Source: Streptomyces erythrochromogenes
Lineage (GTDB): Bacteria; Actinomycetota; Actinomycetes; Streptomycetales; Streptomycetaceae
Assembly: GCF_036170895.1 (NCBI RefSeq)
Contig: NZ_CP108036.1
Span: 6,483,501-6,547,500, forward strand
Direction of reading: 5' to 3'
Length of the DNA stretch: 64,000 nt
The notes beneath the pieces were generated by a model that ran no database searches, had not been told where the DNA came from, and saw only the letters and a program-made list of their open reading frames with translations. Made by a program: the position numbers and the translations under genes. Shown in pieces: positions 37,181 to 48,401 of the stretch; within the stretch, counting starts at the first letter, position 1, and the number at the start of each line of letters is the position of its first letter.

Positions 37181-37519
37181 TGACCACGCACGCCGGGCCC
37201 GGTGGATGGGCCCGGCGCACGTCCGGTCCGGTCCGCTGCCGGGGCCCGGCGACCAACCGGGCGCCGGCGGAACCGGAAGGCGCCGCCCGCCTGCCATGGA
37301 GTGTCGGGCAGACAGCAGGACGGGCGGCGCGGTGACGGGTCGTCGCACTGTTCGAGGGGGAGCCGACGACCCGAGCTCCTCTTGGCGAGGGTCTTCAGTG
37401 AAGCGCCTCCAGGGGTCCGTGCGGCAGAGTGCGGATCGCATTTATGCGCGTACTCACTTCACACCCCGTGTGAACCGCGCACCCACTAGCCTGATACCGA
37501 CGAGCTCCGGGAGCGGCCC
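37181..37519. other. 339-bp promoter-bearing spacer
   Basis: No gene supported. It includes an inverted repeat GGGTCGTCG/CGACGACCC (about 37336-37370), which may end PP2C transcription, a CTTCAGTGAAG hairpin near 37393-37403, and the palindromic promoter of the next gene. The region is less repetitive than other spacers here, so a small RNA is conceivable but unproven. Confidence 0.5.
37458..37474 (+). promoter_or_regulatory. Palindromic operator upstream of the NsdA-like regulator
   Basis: TTCACAC (37458-37464) and GTGTGAA (37468-37474) are perfectly symmetrical around CCC. TAGCCT at 37487-37492 is a plausible -10 box, which places the palindrome over the -35 region of the 37520 gene. Confidence 0.65.
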
Positions 37520-38860
37520 ATGCAGCCCAATGTCCTGCTCGACGCCCTTCTCGCCGAGGCGGGCATGTCCCACGCCGGGCTCGCAGCCCACGTGAACCAG
37601 GCGGGGCGCACGCGCGGGCTGGCCCTGCGCTACGAACACACCGCCGTGACGCGGTGGTTGAAGGGGCAGCGCCCCCGCGGCCAGGTACCCGACCTGATCT
37701 GCGAGGTGCTCGGCGGCCGGCTGCGGAGGCCCGTCGGGCTGGACGACGTCGGCCTCGGGGTGTCCGACCACCCGGTGTCCCTGCACGCCTCCCCGCTCAG
37801 CGGGTTCGTGGACCGGGCCGCCGCCCTGTGGCGCTCCGACGGCCAGGTCCGGCCCCAACTGCTCACCGCCGAGGCGGTCACCGGCACCCCGGCCGTCATC
37901 CCGGTCTGGGAATGGGAGAACCCGCCCGAGGACGTCGACGTCTCGCGCGACGGCCCGAACCGGATCGGACCCGAGCACGTCGAGATCCTCAAGGCCGCCC
38001 GCGCCCACTACGAGCTGATGTACCGCCGGGCCGGAGGCATCGCCACCCGCGACCGGATCGTCCGCTTCCTCGGCACGGAGACCGCGCCGATGCTGCGCGG
38101 GAGTTACTCCGACGACCTCGGCCGCCGGCTGCACCGGGCCACCGGGTCCCTGGTGGCGGTGGCGGGGATCTGCGCGTACGACTCGGACGCGCACGGGCTG
38201 GCCCAGCGCTACTTCCACCAGGCGCTGCGCCTGGCCAAGGCGAGCGGGGACCGGGGGCTGGGCGCGTACGTGATCGCCCTGATCGTCAACCAGTCCCTGC
38301 ACCTGCGGGAGTACCGCCAGGCCGTCGCCTTCGCCGAGGCCGCGCTGCGCGCCGCCGGCCGGCACACCACCCCGGCGCTCGCCGCCGACCTGCACGCCAT
38401 GCAGGCCAAGGCCTACGCCCAACTGGGCGACGCGCAGGCCGCGCTGGCGTGCATCCGCGGCGCCGAGGCGGCCGCGGCGCGGATCCGCCCGGGCAGCGAA
38501 CCGGACGAGACCGGCTACGTCCAGCCCGGCCTCGTCAACGTGCAGGTCGCCGAGGCACTGCTCAGTCTGGGGGATCTGGAGGCCGCGCGGGTCCAGGCGG
38601 CCGCCGCCGTCGGCACCCCCGCGCACGACCGCGGCCGGGTGCACCGGTTGGCGATGCTCTGCGAGATCCAGCTCTGCCAGGGAGAGGCGGACCGGGCCGC
38701 GGCGGGCGCGGCCGAGATGGCCGAGCGGGCCCGGGGGATGGAGTCGCTGCGCTTGCGCGACCGGCTGTGGGCGGTCCGCGAACAGCTTCTGACCAGCGGT
38801 TGTTCGGACGCGCAGGAGACCGTACGGCTCATCGACGGGGCGCTGCGCGTTCCGCTGTGA
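37520..38860 (+). CDS. NsdA-like XRE/TPR transcriptional regulator
   Basis: 446-residue protein with an N-terminal XRE-like DNA-binding region (MQPNVLLDALLAEAGMSHAG to about residue 70, including TAVTRWLKGQRPRG) and a long alpha-helical TPR-like C-terminus (about 180-430, repeats of A-x-x-A-L...). It resembles the NsdA/NsdB class of Streptomyces regulators that affect development and antibiotic production; orthology is not established. ATG at 37520 with GGGAG upstream. A perfect TTCACAC-N3-GTGTGAA palindrome overlaps its promoter, consistent with autoregulation. Confidence 0.85.
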   Translation: MQPNVLLDALLAEAGMSHAGLAAHVNQAGRTRGLALRYEHTAVTRWLKGQRPRGQVPDLICEVLGGRLRRPVGLDDVGLGVSDHPVSLHASPLSGFVDRAAALWRSDGQVRPQLLTAEAVTGTPAVIPVWEWENPPEDVDVSRDGPNRIGPEHVEILKAARAHYELMYRRAGGIATRDRIVRFLGTETAPMLRGSYSDDLGRRLHRATGSLVAVAGICAYDSDAHGLAQRYFHQALRLAKASGDRGLGAYVIALIVNQSLHLREYRQAVAFAEAALRAAGRHTTPALAADLHAMQAKAYAQLGDAQAALACIRGAEAAAARIRPGSEPDETGYVQPGLVNVQVAEALLSLGDLEAARVQAAAAVGTPAHDRGRVHRLAMLCEIQLCQGEADRAAAGAAEMAERARGMESLRLRDRLWAVREQLLTSGCSDAQETVRLIDGALRVPL

Positions 38861-38881
38861 CAGGGCAGCTGCTGCGATGTT

Positions 38882-38908
38882 TGCCACCTACTCGAACGGA
38901 AGGTGGCA
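38882..38908 (+). promoter_or_regulatory. Hairpin covering the NUDIX ribosome-binding site
   Basis: TGCCACCT (38882-38889) pairs with AGGTGGCA (38901-38908) across 11 bases. The right arm contains the AGGTGG ribosome site, 5 bases before the GTG start of the NUDIX gene. It could be a translational switch or a DNA operator. Confidence 0.55.
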
Positions 38909-38913
38909 CAGCC

Positions 38914-39450
38914 GTGCAGTGGACGAACCTGAGTGAGCAGACTGTGTACAAGAACCGATGGTTCGATGTGAATCTCGCCGATGTGGAACTCCCCGACGGC
39001 CGGCACCTGGACCACTTCGTGATCCGGCTGCGCCCGGTGGCCGTGGCCACGGCCGTCAACGAGGCCAACGAGGTGCTGCTGCTGTGGCGGCACCGCTTCA
39101 TCACCGACAGCTGGGGCTGGGAACTGCCCGCCGGGGTGGTCGAGGACGGCGAGGACATCGCCGCCGCGGCGGCCCGCGAGATGGAGGAGGAGTCGGGCTG
39201 GCGGCCGGGCCCGCTCCACCACCTGATGACCGTCGAGCCGTCCAACGGTCTGACCGACGCCCGCCACCACCTGTTCTGGGCGGACGGGGCCACCTACACC
39301 GGCCACCCCGAGGACGACTTCGAGTCGTCGCGCCGGGAGTGGGTCCCACTCAAGCTCGTGCCGGACATGATCGCCGACGGGGAGATCCCGGCCGCCAACA
39401 TGGCGGCCGGGCTGCTCCTGCTGCACCACCTGCGGCTCGGCCGGCCGTAG
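38914..39450 (+). CDS. NUDIX hydrolase (ADP-ribose pyrophosphatase-like)
   Basis: 178-residue Nudix enzyme hydrolysing a nucleoside diphosphate linked to another moiety. The Nudix box G-x5-E-x7-REMEEESGW (starting GVVEDGEDI) is intact, preceded by the beta-strand ELPAG typical of ADP-sugar pyrophosphatases. GTG at 38914 gives the family N-terminus; the much longer open frame upstream is antisense noise. It lies 53 bp after the NsdA-like gene, on the same strand. Confidence 0.9.
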   Translation: MQWTNLSEQTVYKNRWFDVNLADVELPDGRHLDHFVIRLRPVAVATAVNEANEVLLLWRHRFITDSWGWELPAGVVEDGEDIAAAAAREMEEESGWRPGPLHHLMTVEPSNGLTDARHHLFWADGATYTGHPEDDFESSRREWVPLKLVPDMIADGEIPAANMAAGLLLLHHLRLGRP

Positions 39451-39476
39451 GGGTCACCCGGCGGCCGGCCGCGCGG

Positions 39477-40349
39477 TCAGCCGTACGGGTAGAAGCCCGC
39501 GCCCGTCTTGCGGCCCAGGCGGCCGGCGTCGACCATGCGCTGGAGCAGCGGGGGAGCGGCGTACAGCGGCTCCTTGTACTCGGCGTACATCGAGTCGGCG
39601 ATCGAGGCGATGGTGTCCAGACCGATGAGGTCGGACAGCTTCAGCGGGCCCATCGGGTGGGCGCAGCCCAGCTCCATGCCGTTGTCGATGTCCTCGCGGC
39701 TCGCGATGCCCGACTCGAACATCCGGATCGCGGACAGCAGGTAGGGGACGAGGAGCGCGTTGACGACGAAGCCGGAACGGTCCTGGGCGCGGACTGCGTG
39801 CTTGCCGAGCACGTCCCGCACCAGGGCCTCTGCCCGCTTGATCGTCTCCTCGCCCGTGGTCAGCGCCGGGATCAGCTCGACGAGCTTCTGCACGGGGGCC
39901 GGGTTGAAGAAGTGGATGCCGATGACCTGGTCGGGCCGCGAGGTTGCGACGGCCAGCTTGACCAGCGGGATCGAGGAGGTGTTGGAGGCGAGGATCGCGT
40001 CCGGACGGGTGATCACCTGGTCGAGGACCTGGAAGATCTCGGTCTTGATCTGCTCGTTCTCGACGACCGCCTCGATGACGAGGTCACGGTCGGCGAACTC
40101 GCCGAGGTCGGTGGTGAAGGTGAGGCGGGCCAGGGTGGCGTCCCGCTCCTCCTCGGTGATCTTGCCGCGCTCGGCGGCCTTGGTCAGGGAGTTGTGCAGC
40201 CGGGTGCGGCCGATCTCCAGGGCTTCGCCGGTGGTCTCGGCGACCTTGACCTCAAGGCCGCTTCGGGCACACACCTCGGCGATACCCGCGCCCATCTGGC
40301 CACAGCCCACTACGCCGACCCGTGTGATGTCGGAAGGGAGGTCAGTCAC
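39477..40349 (-). CDS. 3-hydroxybutyryl/3-hydroxyacyl-CoA dehydrogenase
   Basis: 290-residue NAD-dependent dehydrogenase acting on (S)-3-hydroxyacyl-CoA. The Rossmann motif is GCGQMGAGIA, the catalytic histidine is in GIHFFNPAP, and DRSGFVVNALLVPYL and TGAGFYPYG are family blocks. GTG at 40349 (VTDLPSDITRVGVV) has AAAGG upstream and fits family length; an ATG at 40370 would add seven residues. Role: fatty-acid beta-oxidation, butanoate metabolism or precursor supply. Confidence 0.92.
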   Translation of the reverse strand: MTDLPSDITRVGVVGCGQMGAGIAEVCARSGLEVKVAETTGEALEIGRTRLHNSLTKAAERGKITEEERDATLARLTFTTDLGEFADRDLVIEAVVENEQIKTEIFQVLDQVITRPDAILASNTSSIPLVKLAVATSRPDQVIGIHFFNPAPVQKLVELIPALTTGEETIKRAEALVRDVLGKHAVRAQDRSGFVVNALLVPYLLSAIRMFESGIASREDIDNGMELGCAHPMGPLKLSDLIGLDTIASIADSMYAEYKEPLYAAPPLLQRMVDAGRLGRKTGAGFYPYG

Positions 40350-40509
40350 TTCGTGCCTTTCGCAGCTCATCCGTCGGCGGGTCCCCCGTGTGATTCCGGC
40401 GCCCGCCACGCCCCCCGACGTTACTCCCGCCCTTGCGCGGCGCGGCGGGCCGGGGCGGGCATGCTGGGCGGGCACCGCGCATCGTCACTCAGCGAAACGG
40501 AGGCGTCAC

Positions 40510-41751
40510 ATGGCGCACATCGGTCGACGGGCACTGCTGGCAGGAGCGGCGGGGGTGATCGCCGCCGTGACGGGGGGACCGGCGTTCGCCGCGCCGCGGA
40601 GCTCCGGCCCGCTCCCCGGAAGGGGCGCCGGCACCCCCGAGTTCCGGGGCATGTGGATCGCGTCCGTCTCGAACGTGGACTGGCCCTCGCGCAGCGGGCT
40701 GTCGGCCGCGACGCAGCGCAAGGAGTTGTTGGCCCTGCTCGACACCGCCGTCCGCCGCCGGCTCAACGCGGTGGTCCTCCAGGTCCGGCCGGCGGCCGAC
40801 GCGCTGTGGCCCTCCCCGTTCGAGCCCTGGTCGCAGTGGCTCACGGGGGAGCAGGGGGTCGATCCGGGCTGGGACCCCCTCGGCACGGCCGTCGCGGAGG
40901 CGCACGCACGCGGTCTGGAGCTGCACGCCTGGTTCAACCCGTACCGGGTGGCCAACCACACCGACTTCGACCGGCTGGTGCCCGAGCACCCGGCCCGGCA
41001 GGACGGCTGGACGGTCGAGTACGGCGGGAAGCTCTACTACAACCCCGGGGTGCCCGAGGTGCGGCGGTTCGTGCAGGAGGCCATGCTCGACGCGGTCACC
41101 CGCTACCCGCTGGACGCCGTGCACTGGGACGACTACTTCTACCCCTATCCGGTGGAGGGCGAGTACTTCGACGACGACGACGCCTACGACGAGTACGGCG
41201 GCGGCTTCTCGTCGCGGGCGGCATGGCGCCGCAACAACACCGACACCCTGGTCCGCGAGATGTCGCAGCGGCTGCGTGCCCTGCGGCCCGCGGTCAGGTT
41301 CGGCATCAGCCCCTTCGGGATCTGGCGCAACTCCGACCGGGACCCGGCCGGCTCGCCGACCCGCGGGCTCGCGGCGTACGACGACCTGTACGCGGACACC
41401 CGCAAGTGGGTCAGGCAGGGCTGGATCGACTACGTCGTGCCGCAGGCCTACTGGCACATCGGGCACTCGACGGCCGACTACGCGGCGCTCGTCCCCTGGT
41501 GGGCCCGGACCGTCGCGGGCACGAAGGCGGACCTGTACGTGGGGGAGGCGCTCTACCGCTGCGACGCGGGCAGCCCCACCGCGGCCTGGCGGGATCCGGC
41601 GGAGCTGTCGAAGCACGTGCGGTTCGCCCGCGGATACCCGGAGGTCCGCGGCCACGTCTACTTCTCCGCGAAGCAGGTGGCCGCGGACCCCAACGGGGCG
41701 ATGGCACGTGTCGTCGCCGACCACTACGGCTCGGCCGTGCCCCCGCGGTGA
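40510..41751 (+). CDS. Secreted family 10-like glycosyl hydrolase (YngK/DUF187 type)
   Basis: 413-residue exported protein of the glycosyl-hydrolase-like 10 (GHL10, DUF187) family, a TIM barrel. The N-terminus has twin arginines and a hydrophobic core (GRRALLAGAAGVIAAVTG), a possible Tat signal. Conserved blocks: FRGMWIASVSNVDWPS near residue 45, VVLQVRPAADALWPS, and VHWDDYFYPYP near residue 205 with probable catalytic aspartates. Substrate is likely a cell-wall or extracellular glycan, unproven. ATG at 40510 with GGAGG upstream. Confidence 0.9.
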   Translation: MAHIGRRALLAGAAGVIAAVTGGPAFAAPRSSGPLPGRGAGTPEFRGMWIASVSNVDWPSRSGLSAATQRKELLALLDTAVRRRLNAVVLQVRPAADALWPSPFEPWSQWLTGEQGVDPGWDPLGTAVAEAHARGLELHAWFNPYRVANHTDFDRLVPEHPARQDGWTVEYGGKLYYNPGVPEVRRFVQEAMLDAVTRYPLDAVHWDDYFYPYPVEGEYFDDDDAYDEYGGGFSSRAAWRRNNTDTLVREMSQRLRALRPAVRFGISPFGIWRNSDRDPAGSPTRGLAAYDDLYADTRKWVRQGWIDYVVPQAYWHIGHSTADYAALVPWWARTVAGTKADLYVGEALYRCDAGSPTAAWRDPAELSKHVRFARGYPEVRGHVYFSAKQVAADPNGAMARVVADHYGSAVPPR

Positions 41752-41753
41752 AT

Positions 41754-41951
41754 TCAGTGCCCGGGCTCTGAAGGGTGGCGGACGACGCAGTCGGGTCCGG
41801 GAGCCATCAGCGCTTCGTGTCCGTCCTGGAAGCGGACCCGGTACGGGGGCGTCCCGTTCTCGCCGAGCACCTGGGTGATCTCGCCCACCTTGTCGGGTTG
41901 TCCGACGATCCTGCCGTGCTGCACCAGCTGGTCGCCCTCGGTAGCTCGCAT
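41754..41951 (-). CDS. DUF1918 protein
   Basis: 65-residue DUF1918 protein, a small actinobacterial SH3-like fold (MRATEGDQLVQHGRIVG, then the strand VRFQDGHEALMAPGPD). Function unknown. ATG at 41951 with GAGGAGGT upstream. It lies 2 bp from the stop of the GH10-like gene and 33 bp downstream of the EamA gene on the same strand. Confidence 0.88.
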   Translation of the reverse strand: MRATEGDQLVQHGRIVGQPDKVGEITQVLGENGTPPYRVRFQDGHEALMAPGPDCVVRHPSEPGH

Positions 41952-41984
41952 GTCTGACCTCCTCGGTGGCGCTCCGATCCGGTG

Positions 41985-42914
41985 CTAGCAGTTTAGGTCG
42001 TTCCGGGGGTGTTTGACCCGTTGGGTCACCGCAATGCAGACGAGAACCGCGCAGGCCGCGGCCGGTGCGGCGGGGGCCAGGTGCTCCCCGAGGAGCGCCA
42101 CGGACCAGACCAGCGTCAGCAGCGGCTGCGCGAGCTGGAGCTGGCTGGCCCGGGGTGCTCCGATCTCGGCCATGCCGCGGTACCAGACGTACAGGCCGAG
42201 GAAGGTGGAGCCGGCCGCCGCCCAGACCAGCCCGGCCAGCCCGTGGCCGGTGAGGTGCACCGGCTCGTACGCGAGCCCGAGCACCGAGCCGGCCGCGGTG
42301 AGCGGCAGGCACAGCACCAGGGCCCAGCCGATCACCTGCCAGCCCGGCAGGGTACGGGCCAGCCGCCCGCCCTCGGTGTACCCGGCCGCGCACACCAGCA
42401 GCGCGGCGAACAGGTAGCCGTCGCCCGCGGAGAGGGAGCCGCCGCTCTGCGCGAGGGTGAAGCCGAGCACCACCACGGCCCCGGCCACGGCCGCGGCCCA
42501 GAAGGCCCGCGGGGGCCGGTTGCCGGTGCGCAGCGCGGACAGCGCGGCCGTGGTCAGCGGCAGGAGGCCGACGACGACGGCGGCGTGCGAGGTGGTGGAG
42601 GTCTGCAGCGCGAGGGTCGTCAGCAGCGGGAAGCCGACGACCACCCCGCCGGCGACGACGGCGAGGCCCGCCCAGTGCTCGCGGGCCGGCGGTGCCACCC
42701 GGCGGGCCAGCAGGAAGACGCCCGCGATCGCGGCCGCCAGGACGCTGCGCAGGGCCACCAGTGACCACGGGCCGAAGCTCTCCAGGCCCCAGGCGGTGGC
42801 GGGGAAGGTCAGCGAGAAGGCGACGACACCGAGCGAGGCGAGGGCCGTGCCCCGCAGCAGCGGATTCTTCACCGCTATCGCGGTCGCGAGAGTAGCGCTA
42901 TTCTGTGCTGTCAT
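41985..42914 (-). CDS. EamA/DMT-family transporter
   Basis: 309-residue membrane protein with ten predicted spans formed by two EamA halves, of the drug/metabolite transporter superfamily (RhaT/YdcZ class). Typical exporters of amino acids or metabolites. The ATG at 42914 (MTAQNSATLATAIAV) overlaps the ATG of the divergent MocR gene by two bases (CATG). TACGCT at 42920-42925 on the minus strand may be its -10 box, five bases upstream, so it would be leaderless. Substrate may relate to the MocR aminotransferase-like ligand domain. Confidence 0.88.
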   Translation of the reverse strand: MTAQNSATLATAIAVKNPLLRGTALASLGVVAFSLTFPATAWGLESFGPWSLVALRSVLAAAIAGVFLLARRVAPPAREHWAGLAVVAGGVVVGFPLLTTLALQTSTTSHAAVVVGLLPLTTAALSALRTGNRPPRAFWAAAVAGAVVVLGFTLAQSGGSLSAGDGYLFAALLVCAAGYTEGGRLARTLPGWQVIGWALVLCLPLTAAGSVLGLAYEPVHLTGHGLAGLVWAAAGSTFLGLYVWYRGMAEIGAPRASQLQLAQPLLTLVWSVALLGEHLAPAAPAAACAVLVCIAVTQRVKHPRNDLNC

Positions 42915-44361
42915 GTATGAGCGTAGCAGTGTGGCGGAGCTGGCAGATTCCCTGAGGTCCGAACTCAACCGCTACTCGGTGGGTGGAAAGCTCCCGTCGA
43001 GCAGGGCCCTGGTTGAGCGCTACCGGGTCAGCCCCGTGACCGTCTCCCGGGCCCTCGCGCAGCTCGCCGCCGAGGGCCTCGTCGTCACCCGGCCCGGCGC
43101 CGGCGTCTTCCGCGCCGCCCCGCGTACGGCGCTCCCCGCGGCGGGGGACACCTCCTGGCAGGAGGTCGCGCTCAGCGCCGAGGGGGCCGGGGACGTCGTT
43201 CCGCGTTCGGTGGACGCCTCCGGGGTGCTGGCCTGTCTGGCCGCGCCGCCGCCGTCGGTGATCCCCCTCAACAGCGGATACCTGCACGCCTCCATCCAGC
43301 CCGAGCGGGCCATGGCCGCCGCGCTCGCCCGGGCCGGGCGGCGCCCCGGCGCCTGGGACCGGCCGCCCATGGAGGGGCTGCCCGAGCTCCGCGACTGGTT
43401 CGCCCGCGAGATCGGCGGCGCGGTCGGAGCCGCCGACGTGCTGGTGACCGCGGGCGGGCAGAGCGCGCTGACCACCGCCCTGCGGGCGCTGGCCCCGCCG
43501 GGGGCGCCGATCCTCGTGGAGTCCCCGACCTATCCCGGGCTGCTGGCCATCGCCCGCGCCTCCGGGTGCCGGCCGGTGCCCGTGCCGGTGGACGCCGACG
43601 GGGTCCGGCCGGAGCTGCTGGCCGCCGCCTTCGAGGCGACCGGGGCGCGGGTGTTCGTCTGCCAGCCGCTCTTCCAGAACCCCACCGGCGCGGTACTGGC
43701 CCCCGCGCGGCGGGCCGAGGTGCTGCGCATCGCGCGGGCCGCCGGGGCCTTCGTGGTCGAGGACGACTACGCCCGCGCCCTCGGCCACGACGACTCCGGG
43801 CCGCTGCCCGCGACCCTGGCCGCCGAGGACCACGACGGGGTGGTCGTACACGTGAGGTCCCTGACCAAGGCCACCTCGCCCAGCCTGCGGGTCGGCGCAC
43901 TGGCGGCCCGCGGCCCGGTGGTGGACCGGCTGCGCGCCGTCCAGGTCGTGGACAGCTTCTTCGTGCCCCGGCCGCTGCAGGAGGCGGCGCTGGAACTGGT
44001 CGGCGCGCCCGCCTGGCCGCGCCACCTGCGCACGGTGGCCGCCGAACTGCGCCACCGGCGGGACGTGCTCGCCGGTGCGCTGCGGCGGGAGCTGCCCGGC
44101 CTGACCGTGCCCCACCTGCCCTCGGGCGGCTATCAGCTGTGGGCCAGGATGACCGGGGACGGTGACGACGCGTCCTTCGCGGCGACGGCCCTGCGCGCCG
44201 GGGTGGCGGTGGCCCCCGGCCGCCCCTACTTCTGTGCCGAACCGCCCGCTCCGTACGTCCGCCTGAGCTTCGCCGGGGTCTCCGGCCCGGGCGAACTGGT
44301 GGAGGCCGTGCAGCGGGTCCGAGCGGGCCTGGGGGAGGAGGCGCACACTCCGGACGCTTGA
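42913..44361 (+). CDS. MocR-family regulator (GntR plus aminotransferase domain)
   Basis: 482-residue PLP-binding regulator: GntR winged helix-turn-helix (about 1-70, LPSSRALVERYRVSPVTVSR) fused to a class I aminotransferase-like domain (about 110-475). The PLP lysine lies in VRSLTKATSP near residue 320. Divergent and start-overlapping with an EamA exporter, the usual partner arrangement. TATTCT at 42899-42904 is a likely -10 box placing the transcription start at the ATG (leaderless). The effector, probably an amino compound forming a Schiff base with PLP, is unknown. Confidence 0.92.
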   Translation: MYERSSVAELADSLRSELNRYSVGGKLPSSRALVERYRVSPVTVSRALAQLAAEGLVVTRPGAGVFRAAPRTALPAAGDTSWQEVALSAEGAGDVVPRSVDASGVLACLAAPPPSVIPLNSGYLHASIQPERAMAAALARAGRRPGAWDRPPMEGLPELRDWFAREIGGAVGAADVLVTAGGQSALTTALRALAPPGAPILVESPTYPGLLAIARASGCRPVPVPVDADGVRPELLAAAFEATGARVFVCQPLFQNPTGAVLAPARRAEVLRIARAAGAFVVEDDYARALGHDDSGPLPATLAAEDHDGVVVHVRSLTKATSPSLRVGALAARGPVVDRLRAVQVVDSFFVPRPLQEAALELVGAPAWPRHLRTVAAELRHRRDVLAGALRRELPGLTVPHLPSGGYQLWARMTGDGDDASFAATALRAGVAVAPGRPYFCAEPPAPYVRLSFAGVSGPGELVEAVQRVRAGLGEEAHTPDA

Positions 44362-44392
44362 CCCGCCGCCCCGCGCGGCCCACCATCACCGC

Positions 44393-44968
44393 ATGCATGT
44401 TCGGGTTTCGCTTGTCGCAGCAGCCCGTAGTTCCTCGCTGCTCGCCGAGCGCTTCGACGACGACCGCCCGCTGGACGGGGTCGGCTGGCGGGCGGTGGAG
44501 TCCGCCGCGCAGGGCCTCGTGCCCCTGGGCGCGGCCGAGTTGCGCTACTGCTCGCCGACCCCGCGCAGCCGGGCCACGGGCGAGGCCCTCGGGTACGCGC
44601 CCCTGGCCCAGCCGGCGCTGCGCGAGTGCGACATGGGCCGCTGGCGGGGGCTGACCCTCGCGGAGGTGACCGCCCAGGAACCCGAAGCGGTGGACCAGTG
44701 GCTCAGCGACCCGCGGGCCGCCCCGCACGGGGGCGAGTCGCTGCTCGCCTTCATCTCCCGGATCGGCGGGTGGCTCGACACCCGGCCCGCCGACGACGGC
44801 GGCGCGATCGTGGCGGTGGCGGAGCCCTCGGTGGTCCGCGCCGCTCTGGTCTACGCCCTGAAGGCGCCCCCGCTGACCTACTGGAACGTGGACGTCCGGC
44901 CGTTGTCGACGATGACCCTCACGGGCTGCCCCGGCCAATGGCACCTCTGCCTGCAGGCCCCCGCATGA
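44393..44968 (+). CDS. Histidine-phosphatase-fold protein lacking catalytic residues
   Basis: 191 residues with the phosphoglycerate-mutase/histidine phosphatase fold: CSPTPRSRATGEAL matches the second conserved block, and HGGES (112-116) keeps the family glutamate. The nucleophile motif LVRHG is replaced by LVAAARSSS (7-15), and the second catalytic histidine (VSHxxxIR) by VAVAEPSVVRA (E144). It therefore looks like a pseudoenzyme, though a shifted active site cannot be excluded. ATG at 44393, 31 bp after the MocR stop. A strong hairpin follows. Function unknown. Confidence 0.82.
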   Translation: MHVRVSLVAAARSSSLLAERFDDDRPLDGVGWRAVESAAQGLVPLGAAELRYCSPTPRSRATGEALGYAPLAQPALRECDMGRWRGLTLAEVTAQEPEAVDQWLSDPRAAPHGGESLLAFISRIGGWLDTRPADDGGAIVAVAEPSVVRAALVYALKAPPLTYWNVDVRPLSTMTLTGCPGQWHLCLQAPA

Positions 44969-44989
44969 AAACGGCGTGACATCCCGCCC

Positions 44990-45028
44990 GGGCTCGGCCC
45001 GGCCCCCGACGGGGGCCGGGCCGAGCCC
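44990..45028 (+). terminator. Terminator after the histidine-phosphatase-fold gene
   Basis: GGGCTCGGCCCGGCCCCC (44990-45007) pairs perfectly with 45011-45028 across a GAC loop. No U tract. Confidence 0.85.
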
Positions 45029-45114
45029 GTCTCGTCGACGGGACCCCCGTCGCGGCACCGGACGGTCCAGCACGGTCCAACTGCGCGACCGGCTCCCTGC
45101 GTCACCGGCGCAAT

Positions 45115-45130
45115 CCCCGCCGCGGCGGGG
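45115..45130 (+). terminator. Second hairpin upstream of argC
   Basis: CCCCGCC and GGCGGGG (45115-45130) form a short stem followed by GCTTTCC, 80 bp before the argC promoter. Possibly a back-up terminator. Confidence 0.5.
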
Positions 45131-45209
45131 GCTTTCCTGCTAGACATCTTTCGGCGGGAACGTGACGCGCCCTTTCCTTCGGTGAGGCCCTCCGCCGAGA
45201 TCCACGACA

Positions 45210-47456
<2,247 letters not shown>

Positions 47457-47460
<4 letters not shown>

Positions 47461-48401
47461 GCGACGAGAAGGCCGGGCAGCCCGGCGCCTCCGGCAGCAC
47501 CGCACGCAAGCACACCGCCCTGCCCAAGGCGCAGATCCTCATCGAGGCCCTGCCCTGGCTCCGGCGCCACAACGGCAAGGTCGTCGTCATCAAGTTCGGC
47601 GGCAACGCCATGATCGACGAGGACCTCAAGGCCGCCTTCGCCCAGGACGTGGTCTTCCTGCACCAGGCCGGCCTCAAGCCGGTCGTCGTGCACGGCGGCG
47701 GCCCGCAGATCAACGCCCAGCTCGACAAGCAGGGCCTGGTCAGCGAGTTCAAGGCCGGCCTGCGCGTGACGACCCCGGAGGCCATGGACGTCGTACGGAT
47801 GGTCCTGGCGGGCCAGGTCCAGCGCGAGCTGGTCGGACTGCTCAACCAGCACGGGCCGCTCGCCGTCGGCATGACCGGCGAGGACGCCCGCACCATCACC
47901 GCCACCAAGCACAGCCCGGAGATCGACGGCGAGCTCATCGACATCGGCCGGGTCGGCGAGATCACCGACGTCGACACCGGCGCCATCGAGGCGCTCCTGG
48001 CCGACGGCCGGATCCCGGTCATCTCCTCGATCGCCCGCAGCGCCGACGACCACCACGTCTACAACGTCAACGCCGACACGGCGGCCGCGGCCCTCGCGGC
48101 CTCCCTCGGCGCCGAGACGCTGATGGTCCTCACCGACGTCGAGGGCCTCTACGCCGACTGGCCGCACAGCGACGAGGTCATCAGCCGGCTCACCGTCAGC
48201 GAGCTGCAGAAGCTGATGCCCGAGCTGTCCAGCGGCATGGTGCCCAAGATGGAGGGCTGCCTGCACGCCGTGCGCAGCGGCGTCGGCACCGCCCGCGTCC
48301 TCGACGGACGGATCCCGCACTCGATCCTGCTGGAGATCTTCACGGACTCCGGCATCGGCACGATGGTCGTGCCCGACCAACAGCCAGGGGGAGCAGCATG
48401 A
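47457..48401 (+). CDS. argB: Acetylglutamate kinase
   Basis: 314-residue amino-acid kinase phosphorylating N-acetylglutamate; the usual point of arginine feedback inhibition. Visible blocks: [22 protein letters not shown], and the N-terminal helix region [15 protein letters not shown] linked to arginine sensitivity. ATG at 47457 overlaps argJ; stop overlaps argD (ATGA). Confidence 0.97.
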
